Source of the DNA: Denticeps clupeoides
Lineage: Eukaryota; Chordata; Actinopteri; Clupeiformes; Denticipitidae
Assembly (NCBI RefSeq): GCF_900700375.1
Contig: NW_021630095.1
Location: 1 to 64,000 of the forward strand
Direction of reading: 5' to 3'
Length of the DNA: 64,000 nt
The notes beneath the pieces were generated by a model, which had not been told where the DNA came from, made no database searches, and worked only from the letters and a program-made list of their open reading frames with translations. This document shows positions 36,253 to 47,079 of the stretch, in pieces (within the stretch, counting starts at the first letter, position 1; each line of letters begins with the position of its first letter). Both the position numbers and the translations under genes were made by a program.

Positions 36253-38122
36253 ATGGGGAAGGACTACTACAGCGTACTGGGAATACGGAGAGGCGCGACC
36301 GACGACGAGATCAAGAAGGCGTACCGCAGGCAGGCGCTCAAGTACCACCCGGACAAAAACAAGGCGGCGGGCGCCGAGGAGAAGTTCAAAGAGGTCGCGG
36401 AGGCCTACGACGTCCTCAGCGACCCGAAGAAGAAGGACATTTATGACCGATTCGGGGAGGAAGGTGAGCGGTTAATGCCCATAAACACTCGCCGCCGTCG
36501 GCTTAACATAGAACGTCCGTTTCTGGCGAGGAACCTTTCGGGGGCGACAGAGTGCGCATGTGCGGCCTGGCTCGGCTCCGGTTGGCTACTTACGTCGTCG
36601 CTCTGGAAGGTTCCGGCTGCGTGTGTGCGGGGAACGTCGAAGAACGTTGTCGAAAGCACGGACGAGCGTATCGAAAAGTTCTTAACTCGAAAGTAACCGT
36701 GCCGGTAGAAGAATTTTAATGCGACCCAGTGACGTCACACAAGAAACAGCCAGCCAATCTCCCGCCGGATACGAAAACGGACAGTTTATTTTTTTTTAAA
36801 CTATTAGTTTAGTATCGGATTAGTATCGTCGACCAATGCCTGGTATCGTATCGAAAAGGAAATCGACGTTCTCGCACGTCCCTAGTGAAAAGTACAAGTT
36901 TTAATTTCGTGCACACGCCCCCACTCACGTCACTATCAATGTGGGCGTGGTCTTTTTTTTTTTAAATTGTTTTATTCTTACACTCTTGTCGTTTATGTGC
37001 TCGTGGATTTTGGTTCACCGTGGTTGTTTTTTCTCTCTCTCTCTCTGGTTCCATTGTGCAGGGCTGAAAGGTGGCGTTCCAGGTGGAGGTGGCGGGGGAC
37101 CCAATTTTACGTACACCTTCCGGGGTGACCCCCATGCCATGTTCACAGAGTTCTTCGGGGGGCGCAGCCCGTTTGAGCAGTTCTTCGGGCGCAACGGTGG
37201 AGGAGAGGAAGGCATGGACATCGACGACCCATTTGCTAGCTTTGGCATGGGCAGCGGCATGGGGGGCTTTCCAAGGTCGTTTGGCCGTGGGGGCCATGGC
37301 GGACCGATACAGAAGAAGAAAGACCCGCCTGTCGTTCACGACTTGAAGGTCACATTGGAGGAGGTGCTCAATGGTTGCACGAAGAAAATGAAGATCTCCC
37401 ACAAGCGTCTGAACCCAGACGGCCGGACCACTCGGTCAGAGGACAAGATCCTCACCGTGGAGATCAAGAAGGGCTGGAAGGAGGGCACCAAAATTACCTT
37501 CCCCAGAGAGGGCGACGAGACGCCCGCCAACATCCCAGCAGACGTGGTGTTTGTGGTGAAAGACAAGCCCCACCCTGTGTTCAGGAGGGACGGCTCTGAC
37601 ATAGTGTACACAGCCAAGATCACTCTCCGAGAAGTAAGTTCCGCTTGCGATGTTTATTCCGCTCGATAAACATAGCCCAGGCCCCGCCCCCTTCGGGGCG
37701 CAGCGAGCACGCCCCCGTCGGGTTGCCAGATGTGGGCCGTGAGCCAATTGGATGACTTGAAACAAACTTTATTTATAAAGCACTTTTGACTGTATAGATT
37801 TTAAGTGTTCAAAAGAACAATTTAAAATGTCAATGTTGGTTAATGCTTATTTGCTCACTGCTATCTTTCTTCCTTTCTTTCTCGATAGGCACTCTGTGGG
37901 TGCACGGTCCAAGCCCCGACTCTGGACGGACGCTCCGTCACCGTGACAACGCAAGACGTCGTCCGGCCCGGCACGAAGAGGCGCGTGTCGGGAGAGGGAC
38001 TTCCCTTGCCCAAGTGCCCAGAGCGGCGAGGCGACCTGCTGGTGGAGTTCGACGTGAAGTTCCCCGAGAGACTGAGCCAGCAGGCGCGGGACACCATCGC
38101 CCAGGCGCTGCCTGCGTCGTGA
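36253..38122 (+). CDS. dnajb1: DnaJ homolog subfamily B member 1 (Hsp40)
   Basis: Exons: 36253-36463, 37062-37633 and 37889-38122, giving 338 residues; human has 340. It is the class B J-domain co-chaperone that stimulates Hsp70 ATPase and, with HSPA8 and HSPH, dissolves aggregates. The J domain (residues 1-70) has the HPD motif at 32-34. A Gly/Phe-rich region follows ([17 protein letters not shown] to about residue 160), then two beta-sandwich C-terminal domains with [14 protein letters not shown] and [11 protein letters not shown], and a dimerisation tail. I chose the second in-frame ATG (36253) because MGKDYY is the invariant family start; one at 36244 would add MGR. The gene is divergent from TECR and has a heat-shock promoter. 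Exon 3 ([15 protein letters not shown]) completes the second C-terminal domain. Confidence 0.95.
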
Positions 38123-38647
38123 CTCCGCCCGGACCCCTCCCGAGCCCGGCGTGGCACCGCGCGTCCGTTATTTAGCGCCGGGTGTGGGTAAATGACTTTC
38201 TGTCGGGAGAAACGGGCCTTCTGGAGTGGGGCTGGTCTCCACTTTTTACTGCGGCCGCAGAGCAAGCGACGCTGCCGGGATGAACCGACGGGTGGGGGTG
38301 GGCTGTAGCACTTTTTTTTTTTTTTCCCCACCTTCTCTCCTGAGTGGATCTCGCAGGAGGTCCGTGACCTCAGCATTATTTTTTTCCATCACCGTGACAT
38401 TTTGGTGTGGCCTTTTTTTCTTTTATTATTTTCTTCTTTCTCAAATGGAAGAACGTGCTCTTGTGAAGTTGCACCACAGGATTACGGAGTGAGGGCGGGG
38501 CGGATTCCGCGTCTATAACGTATCTTCGTTTCCTGCTCTGCCCTTCATGCCTGACTGCCCCGGGGGGGTCAAATAGTGACCTGCCAGTCGTGAGTTAGTT
38601 TGTGTACATATTTATTTAATGTGTGTTTCCTCTCGAAATCACAATAT

Positions 38648-38653
38648 AATAAA
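38648..38653 (+). terminator. Poly(A) signal of dnajb1
   Basis: AATAAA about 525 bases after the stop, giving a moderately long AT-rich 3' UTR. Confidence 0.75.
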
Positions 38654-38729
38654 ATATTTTCTTTTTAAAATGTAAAGGTGTGTGCTTTTTCCACTTTATT
38701 ATGTCCACATTTTGCTAAATTTATTTATT

Positions 38730-39218
38730 GGGTCTGTCAGAAAGACAGACCATTTATTATTGTGCTGAGAATGGCAAAAAAGAACATGTCTTACGTTAAA
38801 GACCGCCACGCGAAGACCGTCAAACGTAAAGAAACAACGGATTTGTAAAATAAAACTTCTTTGAAGTGATACTGCAGTACCACAGTAAAGAAGCCCCATT
38901 TTACAAATCCCATGCCCGCAGCTGTGACCAATGCCCGGACAGACCCATCAAAATTTCCCCTGGAATTTTGGCTTCTAGTTGGGTCTGTCAGGAAGACAGA
39001 CCATTTATTATTGTGCTGAGAATGGCAAAAAAGAACATTAAAGAACGTTGAAGACCGTCAAACGTAAAGAAACAACGGATTTGTAAAATAAAACTTCTTT
39101 GAAGTGATACTGCAGTACCACAGTAAAGAATTCCCATTTTACAAATTCCATGCCCGCAGCTGTGACCAATGCCCGGACAGACCCATCAAAATTTCCCCTG
39201 GAATTTTGGCTTCTAGTT
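38730..39218. repeat. Two tandem copies of a ~240-base hairpin-ended unit
   Basis: Unit 1 is 38730-38980 and unit 2 is 38981-39218. Each starts GGGTCTGTCAG.AAGACAGAC, itself a hairpin, and has GACAGACCC about 35 bases before its end, an inverted match to the first nine bases. Both units end CCTGGAATTTTGGCTTCTAG. They are nearly identical apart from one small indel region. No coding sequence. Confidence 0.85.
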
Positions 39219-39531
39219 TATTTTAATGTTCTTAGAATGTGAAAGAATTCATATTTTTGTAACTGGGATGTTACTGTATTTATATAACTATTTCTTACCC
39301 ACAGACATTAATAACTTGTCATAATTCACCACATTTGTGGTCCCCAATGTAGACTTGTTACATTATTCCTGCTGAGATTACATGAGTGGTTTGTGGTCGT
39401 CTTCATCTTCTTTTAGAGTAATACACACACACACCAATATCCAATTCCATAAGACTGCTCAACCAGCTGAGTGAACGTGGAGAACCCGGCCTGTGACAGA
39501 AGAAATCCTGGGTCGTGTTCCCCGTCCCGGC

Positions 39532-42500
39532 TTAGGTGGACGACTCGGTCACGGTGTGAAGTCGGTGCTCGGCCGTGGTCCGTGTCAGGCTGTAGATGCC
39601 GGTCTGGGAGGTGGTGGTTTGCTGGTGGCGAGGTCTGATGTTTGCCCACCAGGCCTTGTACTGCCGTTGCACCTGGAGAAGTGAGCGAAATGAGGCGCGG
39701 CCCCACACCTCGGGAGAAAACTGCACTGGACCCACCTCGTCGTTGAGGACGCAGTGGACCAGGAAGATGAAGGTCCCCTGTTGCGAGGTGAGAATCAGGA
39801 AGATGACCTCCAGCACCAAACTGCTCTCCGTGAAGAATCCCAGAATCCATGGGCAGCCCAGGATGATGAACTGGACCATGATTTTAAACACCAGGACCCT
39901 GTTGTGGAGGGAGAAGAGGTCATTGTCTTCAGCTACAGACAATGGAGAGCTGAAAGGTGATGCATGGGGCTTTAATCTTCAACCCTGCAGTCTGGGTCAC
40001 ATGAGAACATTCCACAGGGGCCTGTCAACGGGTGTCATGGTACGGAAGTGCACTGACGAGCTCGCCATTTATTGCAGTATTAGAGATCGTACAAATATCA
40101 ACACAAGCTGTAATGTTTTATGGTTGAATGTGGTGACCTATCGCTACGTGTCCCCAAATTGTTATAATTATCTGTGGCGCTGCTTCATGTCCGGAAGAGC
40201 CCCGCCCCTCCCACAGGGGTGTCTTTCGTCCATGTTGCTGGGTGCTGTGGCGCCTGTGGCATATGCACCTGGTGTACTTGACCTTTGACACGTCACTCTG
40301 CGTCTCTCTGAGAGTAGAGTGGAGGCTGACGAGGATCGCGATGAACAGAAGCAGATTCGACTGCAGGGGTGAGAAGAAGGAAGGACCCATGAAGCATCTA
40401 TCTCGACGCTTATGCAAGACATTAGTAATCGTAAACATAGACCAACGACAGCAAATATTTAATATAACAGCACAATGCGTACGGCAAGGATGAAGCACAC
40501 CGGCCCCAAAAAGCTCCAGATGAGGCCACCGTCGGTTTTTAACCAGCACCTATGCATAAAATACACAATTTATAACCATACATACAACCATGGCAAATAA
40601 TTAATAAACATTTTGTAAAGTGGCCCCATATAGCTACTCACTGGTCACTTCCGTAGCCATTTGGTCTCAGCCCTCCTGACACGGCCACTACGAGAAGGGC
40701 AACTCCGTAGCCGATCGCGGACAGGCATGCCCAGTGCGGCCCCGCCCTCTCGTTGGCCTTGACCTGTTTGAGCTTCCTGACCAGCATGAAGAGCTGCGCA
40801 GCCTCGACGACCATCCACACGAAGCAGCTGAGGAAGAGGAAGTGAAGGACGCCAGCGAGCACCTGGCACAGTACCTGAGGAGACCGGGCGGCAGCCGGGA
40901 ACTTATTACATGAATGCATTTACATTTACGGCATTTACCAGACGCCCTGATCCAGAGCGACTTACAATCAGTAGTTACAGGGACAGCCCCCCCCCCCCCC
41001 CCTCCTCCTGGAGACACTCAGGGTCAAGTGTCTTGCTCAGGGTCGCGATAAGCACTATATACATTCTATATAGTGCTTATAAGAGATATCTTCAAAATCG
41101 TGATAATCACTTTGGTTTTTGAGGATTTTTGAGCATTAAGGAGCAACTCTGGCGATTCACCTCCATATCCATCTTAGCAGCTCACCTTGTGTGGCTGGAC
41201 GAGGTAAAGGAAGCTCTGGACGAGCAGGAACAGCAGATGGGCCAGCAGCAGACTGACGCAGAGGTTGAGCCGAGCCACGTTGTTGACCCTGGGGTTCCAC
41301 CGGCAGAGGGCAAAGGTCAGCGTTGCCAGTCCCAGGAAGATCAGGCCGACGGAGGTGGCGACTGCGCTCAGGACCTGGACCCAGCGGCTCCTCTGAAAAC
41401 CAGAAGCAGCCGTTACCGGGAGCCACTGGTGGGTCTCCAGCAATGGCCACACCCTGAACTCTCACCTGAGCCGGTGTGTCCAGTTGCATGATCAGGGCAA
41501 AAGTGGACAGGTGGGCACAGGTGCAGACCGTGTGTGTGAAGTTGGAATCTGTTATATGGCAGCCGCGCGTCCGCCAGCCGCCGTCCGCCCAGTGCACGCA
41601 CAAAGTCGGGTGTCTTGGGACTGGGGACTGGATGCCAAATGGGACCGTTAGACCTTGTCCACCTCGCTCAGCTTTAATGTCAAGAGTCTGAAAATGTACC
41701 TACAACCACAGCGGTGACGCAAATAGGAAACCATCTTCTTTTTTATCCGGTTTTTATCTCGGCCAACACTGTTGGTCAGAAGGAAGGTCCTTCAAAATGG
41801 ACCTGTGTGTCCATGTGTGTCCATGTCCCAATATTTCTGAGCCTGACAGTATCTTCCAAAGCATCCGTACATGGTACCTATTCTCTATACCAGCGTTTGT
41901 CAAACTTACTTGTCCTGGGGGCCAGTCGTGTCAGGCTTTGGGACCCACAGGGACAACCTTCTAACGTGATGGGCGTGCCTGCTTTCTTGCCCGATTGAAA
42001 ACGAGGAATGCAGAGTCGTGCGGACGATGTGTTCGCGGTTGAGCCTGTTTCAGTTTTTTTGGTCTCATGGCTGTCAGGCGAGAAAAAGCGGTCTTGCACA
42101 GAAATGTGGAATAGTGAGGCAAGAAGTCACCCAGTCAGTAGATACCGTTCACTTAAAAGTACAGGCCAAAAGTTTGGACACACATTCTCATTCAATGTGT
42201 TTACTTAACAAAAAGTGGAGACCTGGCCTCCACAGTCACCGGACCTGAACCCAATCCAGATGGTTTGGGGTGAGCTGGACCCCAACAAGTGCTAAATACC
42301 TCTGGGAACTCCTTCAAGACTGTTGGAGAAGCATTTCAGGTGACGACCTCTTGAAGCTCATCGAGAGAATGCCAAGAGTGTTCAAAGCAGTAATCAGAGC
42401 AAAGAAACTAGAATATAAAACATGTTTTCACTTATTTCACCTTTTTTTGTTAAGTACATAACGCCACATGTGTTCATTCATAGTTTTGATGCCTTCAGTG

Positions 42501-45500
42501 AGAATCTACCAACGTAAATGGTCATGAAAATAAGAAAATGAGGAGTGTCCAAAGGAGTGGCCTGTACTGTATAAAGAGCTCATTTAAGTGAATAGTGTCT
42601 ACTGACTGGGTCCTAGTGAACCAAACCTCCCAAATATTGTAAATGAAAATAAAGCCAAATTTAATGTATGAAATGTCGCAATTTTGAGCAAGTGGGTGAG
42701 GCTATTTTGCTTGTAGCTCATCCTGTAAGTCGACCTCATTTCGAAAGAAAGAATCCAGACTCGCTTGTTCTGAACATGCCATGGTTAAATGAGGGTTCTC
42801 ATAACGTCCGTGAAACTTCTGAATTCTGATTGGTGCAGAAGCGACGGCCCATAGTTCGAGAAATGCCGCTCTGAACTACATTATTTGGAGCGTCGACAGA
42901 GGTTAGTGAGGTGCTACGAGAAGGTGAAAGGTCATCAACTCGACGGTTGTTCGAAAGGGGAACCGAAAGCAGAGACTCACGGTGACGTGCTTCAGCGTTA
43001 GGTTGGCGGGGTGCAGCAGATTTGCGTTCGGCGTTCTGGGCAGAGTGACCGACACCACTTTGGACAACAGGACGTGTCTGTAGCCTCTCGCCGTGAAGAG
43101 GCTGGGACTGAGGACATTCTCTGTACTGTTGTAGGTTATGAGGGCCACGGATGCCGAGCCTAGAGGTAAAATTCGAAATGTAAAAAAAATATATATACCT
43201 GAGATATCTAACACTGCACACTGACACGGTGGAAGGACTTGTCTGAGATGATAAACACATCCATCACTCCGCGGATGGAGTAGGACGAGTAGTACCATTG
43301 TTGTTCTTTGCAATGCTGACCAGGTCAACCTCCAGGTGGGCATATTCTGTCTTCAGCTCAGGGCTTCTTGTCATAATGACATTTGGGCCAATGGTCAGGA
43401 CGCTGGCGTCTAGAGGGAGCACAGAAGAAACCTCAGACCAGTACCTTTACTTAGAGGGTTTCTATGGAAACCTGCATACAGATCAACCGAATAGAATAGG
43501 TATTAAGGGTTTTAACAAAGCTCACTGGAAAATTTGCACACGAGTGTGAGGCTTTTTTGGGTGAGTGTGGGTGCCACCAATGAGGCAATTAGCTTCTCCG
43601 AAGACTCAATCACAATGTTTTCATCAGTGGGCTTTATCGTTACGTCCGTAATTTCATCAAGTAGTGTTGTGACGGTCTGTAAAGGGGCGAGATGAGGGAT
43701 TTATAGAGATACTTTTATATAAATCTGCACACAAGCACAGCATTGGCAGATCTGAACTCACCCTCTGCGGCAGAACCTCAGATTTAATGTTCCTGATCAA
43801 ATCCACAATCTTTTCCATTTTCCCCGACTTCACCGAAAAACACAGGACAAACACAAAACTCAGTCACCCTGAACACGAGCCTGTCAATGCGATGCAAACG
43901 TTAAATAATTCTATACCTATAATAAGAGTGTTTGATTGACACTCATATTACTAACATTTTGTGACAACTACATATAGGGAATATTTTCACCAATGTCTAT
44001 TGTCTGAAAAATCTGCCACTGATTGTCATTTTTTGCCCTGGCCAACATGTATTCATACAATTTAAACATCACTTTTGCAGATTTTTTTACAAAATGAAAT
44101 TGCGTTGGATTACGTATGATATTAGACATGATTCTGTTTACCTTATAATCAGGGAAGTAGCCACGCACATCTGAATATGAACAAAAATGTGATTCATTCA
44201 TGTGTTCATATAGTGCCATGCATCATGTTGGATCATGTCAAAAAGCTTTTAATTTTAAAACACACTCATTCTTTAGTATGTTTCATATGATACACATTTC
44301 ACTGCCAGTTTAACAATTTTATGTACTTTTTCATCCATATGCATTACAAGTTCAAGCTTTAAATTTGAAGGTATCAGTCATCCTCACATAGACACACCCC
44401 CAGGACCAATGGGGTGGAGTCAGCGGTGGCTTATTAACTTTTGAAGAGACGGCAATTCTTCAAAACCTGAGCGAGATGAGCTGGCTTGAGGAAAAGAGGA
44501 CTAATGTGCAATGGTAACAGTCCGTCTTACCTGAAGCCCGGTTATCTAGCTGTGAAATTTCGGCAGCTCACCTCGGCATACAGTGAGGTTTTTCTCCCAG
44601 ATGAGATTGGGTGATGGGATGTAGCCGTCCATGCACTCGCACTGAAAGCCTCCCTGGGTGTTGATGCAGATGGAAAACGGGTCATTTCCGCAGACGAAGC
44701 GCGACTCTGCGCACTCATCGATATCTGAACGTTTACAGGAGAGGGAAAGGAATCAGTCCGTTAAAAAAACTTGTTGGTCCCATAATTCTGAGTCTCTTTC
44801 CGATCTAGTCCCACAATGAGATTTCCCAGGACGCGCCGTTTCGGTGTCTGTAGCTTTAAATGCTAATGAGGAGGAGAGAGGCGGGACGAGGAGGAGAACG
44901 GCTTATAGAAGTTGAGGGGTCATGCATGGAAATGACGTCATCAACACCGTTCACCAACCACAAAGTTTGCCGCAGACAGGAAATCGTGGCTTTTCAGAGT
45001 CTCACGGAACTAAGCGGAACTAAAAAAAACACGTTTTTACATCCAATCACCGAGCAACTGCAAGGCTTCGCACGTTTTTAAGCCATGACGGTCGGTGGAG
45101 ATAATGTTTTAGGGCCGAGGAAAAAGCATGAGAAACGGGAGGTAACCTTTCCCCTTATGACATCACAAGGGGACATATTCCAACTGCTGAGCTGCCGCTC
45201 TCTGAACGGATGAGCAGAATGACCAAAGCACTCTTCACACCCATCGCCATTTCCATGTGCATATACAACATTCTTTGTCAGATTTAGAAGCTTTTCCTCA
45301 TAGTCAAAGATCTTGTAATTAGTTATCTTTATTTGCACTGTGCTTTCTTTCCACATGCCTGGTGAATGTAGATGTCGTCCCAGTTGTCAAGGTGGTCGAC
45401 AGAATCGGCGAACAGCCTGATTGGTGCCCTGGGCGAGCAACACCCCGGACCCCCAAAAACAACTTTCCTGATGCCCATTATACCGCCTTGGGCAACGGCC

Positions 45501-47079
45501 CATATCGCCCACATAAGACCAAATAGGGTCGAGCGCAAGGCCAGGGGATAGAGGAACTTAAAGCTAAACGTGCCTTACCTTGACAACGTTGAGATGATAT
45601 GAGCCTGTATCCATGGTGGCATTGGCAAATGTAAGTTTCATCGGTGGTGATGCATAGGGCATTGGGTCCACAGAGGGACCGGTTTTGTCCACAGCGATCT
45701 ACAATGTCTTTGTGTGTGGACGACAGAATATAATAATAATAAAACTTTGAAATATTTTACACTTGTTAGATGCTGGGTGAGAAATTGTGCCCTCCTGGTC
45801 CTTACCTCTACAACCATAGGAGTGTCCTGTCGGCAGAAACCACGAGGGCGTTTTATATCCAGGGTCGCACATGCAGCCGCCGTCCTTGCCCACACACTGA
45901 GCGAGTGGTCCACACGAGGACGAGGCACACGAGCGATGTGCTGCACACGAGTGACGGGTTTGTTAGGACTTCGTGGCTCCCAGATGGCCTGAAGGGAGTC
46001 TAAGGAAACTCACCTGTGACCCAGCTGCCGTTGCTGGGGTACAGGTAGTACAGGTAAAAGCCAGCAGGACAGGCCAGGACGTTCACGCTCCCACTGCACA
46101 GGTCCGACGTCCCGCTGCACAGGCCCATGGGCCTCACCCCGTCTCCGGCTCGGGGGTAGGTGGCGGCCCGGCAGAGCGAGAGGGTGTTGTGGGTGCCGCC
46201 GCGGTGGGAGCTGCTCCTGAAGAAACAGCCGTGGTACAGGACGTCCCCCCCGATGCCCGTGAAGCGGTACCAGCCCTCCCGGAGCCTGGAGTCGTCCTTG
46301 GGCCAGCCAGGGAACTTTGTGGAGGTGAAGCCGTGGTTGCGCCACGGCTCGGAGAGATTTCTGTAGGACTCGCAGACCTCTGAAGGAACGGGGGAATAAA
46401 ATAATTCTCAAAGCGACTTGTCCCCCCACCCAACCTGCACGCTCTCAAGATTACTACAGCATGTTGTCCGGACTGTATGCTGTTATTATCCATCTTCTGA
46501 TGCTTTCAGAGGCATTTATGTAATGTGAACTTTTTTTTAAATTCTAATAATTAAATTTAACCCATAATCAATCATTGATATAACTTCATATATATATACA
46601 CACACACACATATGTATATATAAAATAAAAATATACACCTATTCATAAACACACGTATAAATAAATATAAAGGTGAACATTTTTTTAAACCAATTGACAT
46701 TAATTCTGTAATTAACAACATTGTCACCCATGTTTAATAGCAGCATTGTAAAATGACGGCACAGTTCTCATATGCAGGACTATAAATGCTGGACTATACA
46801 CAGCCTGGCAGAGTGGAGAGCGGTGGTGACCTAGCGGGCGAGGAAACGGACCCACAGCCGCGAGGTTGCCGGTTCGAATCCCGAACCGCATAAAAGGTGG
46901 GGGGGCTGCTCCCCCGAAGCCTGTCATGGCTGCCGACTGCTCGCTAAGGGTGGGGGTTGATGAGATGCTCGTGGATTACCTCTGGACCACACCCTGCTAC
47001 TTCATTTTGAGGTACTGCTGTGAAATGTTGTACGCACCGTAGATTGGAGCATGGCTGCACGTCCCCAACATCAGAAGCC
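39532..47079 (-). CDS. Adhesion GPCR, ADGRE/CD97-like, with D8C and EGF modules (first exon not found)
   Basis: Exons in coding order: 47038-47079, 46014-46379, 45806-45940, 45579-45698, 44572-44724, 44142-44170, 43762-43827, 43526-43676, 43296-43409, 42981-43159, 41466-41627, 41186-41392, 40642-40874, 40474-40549, 40269-40360, 39736-39898, 39532-39672. All phases join, giving about 809 codons. In order: part of a signal peptide ([10 protein letters not shown]); a Cys-rich module of uromodulin D8C type ([23 protein letters not shown]); two EGF modules; a calcium-binding EGF ([13 protein letters not shown]); GAIN; a GPS with [13 protein letters not shown], where cleavage is expected at HL/S; seven helices ending [11 protein letters not shown] and HCVLNDE; and a short tail (TVTESST). 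The family signals at the leukocyte or epithelial surface after autoproteolysis. ADGRE5 is the best guess from the EGFs and synteny. The D8C module is not in mammalian CD97. Confidence 0.88.
40917..41050 (-). repeat. SINE-2 copy, truncated
   Basis: Tail and middle are present with an expanded C run. The head is missing. It lies in an intron between receptor membrane-span exons. Confidence 0.75.
41890..42110. repeat. Possible hAT-type transposon fragment
   Basis: TTGTCAAACTTACTTGTCCT followed by GGGGGCCAGTCGTG resembles the ends of fish hAT elements as I recall them. No transposase is readable. Confidence 0.3.
42160..42566 (+). mobile_element. Tc1-like element, internally deleted (copy 2 of 3)
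   Basis: The ends are TACAGGCC and GGCCTGTA. The interior keeps the transposase C-terminal region ([15 protein letters not shown], then [15 protein letters not shown]). It lies in a receptor intron and is bracketed by an outer inverted repeat at 42129-42155 and 42585-42611. Confidence 0.8.
44770..45270. repeat. Dispersed repeat R1, copy 2
   Basis: It is collinear with 6100-6525 over most of its length. It is about 70 bases longer, with extra sequence near the start and in the middle. It lies in the intron between the second and third EGF exons of the receptor. Confidence 0.7.
46816..46960 (+). repeat. SINE-1 copy, diverged
   Basis: The head GGTGGTGACCTAGCGGGCGA and B box GGTTCGAATCC are intact. 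The body is shortened and the 3' end is missing. Confidence 0.7.

Noticed and set aside
36032-36475. A 147-codon frame overlapping the DNAJB1 first exon
   Set aside because: It is an out-of-frame shadow of the J-domain exon, rich in Arg from GC-rich DNA, and covers the promoter.
39596-40288. A 230-codon plus-strand frame, the second longest in the window
   Set aside because: It is antisense to two receptor exons and introns; the minus-strand reading gives the conserved seventh-helix region instead.
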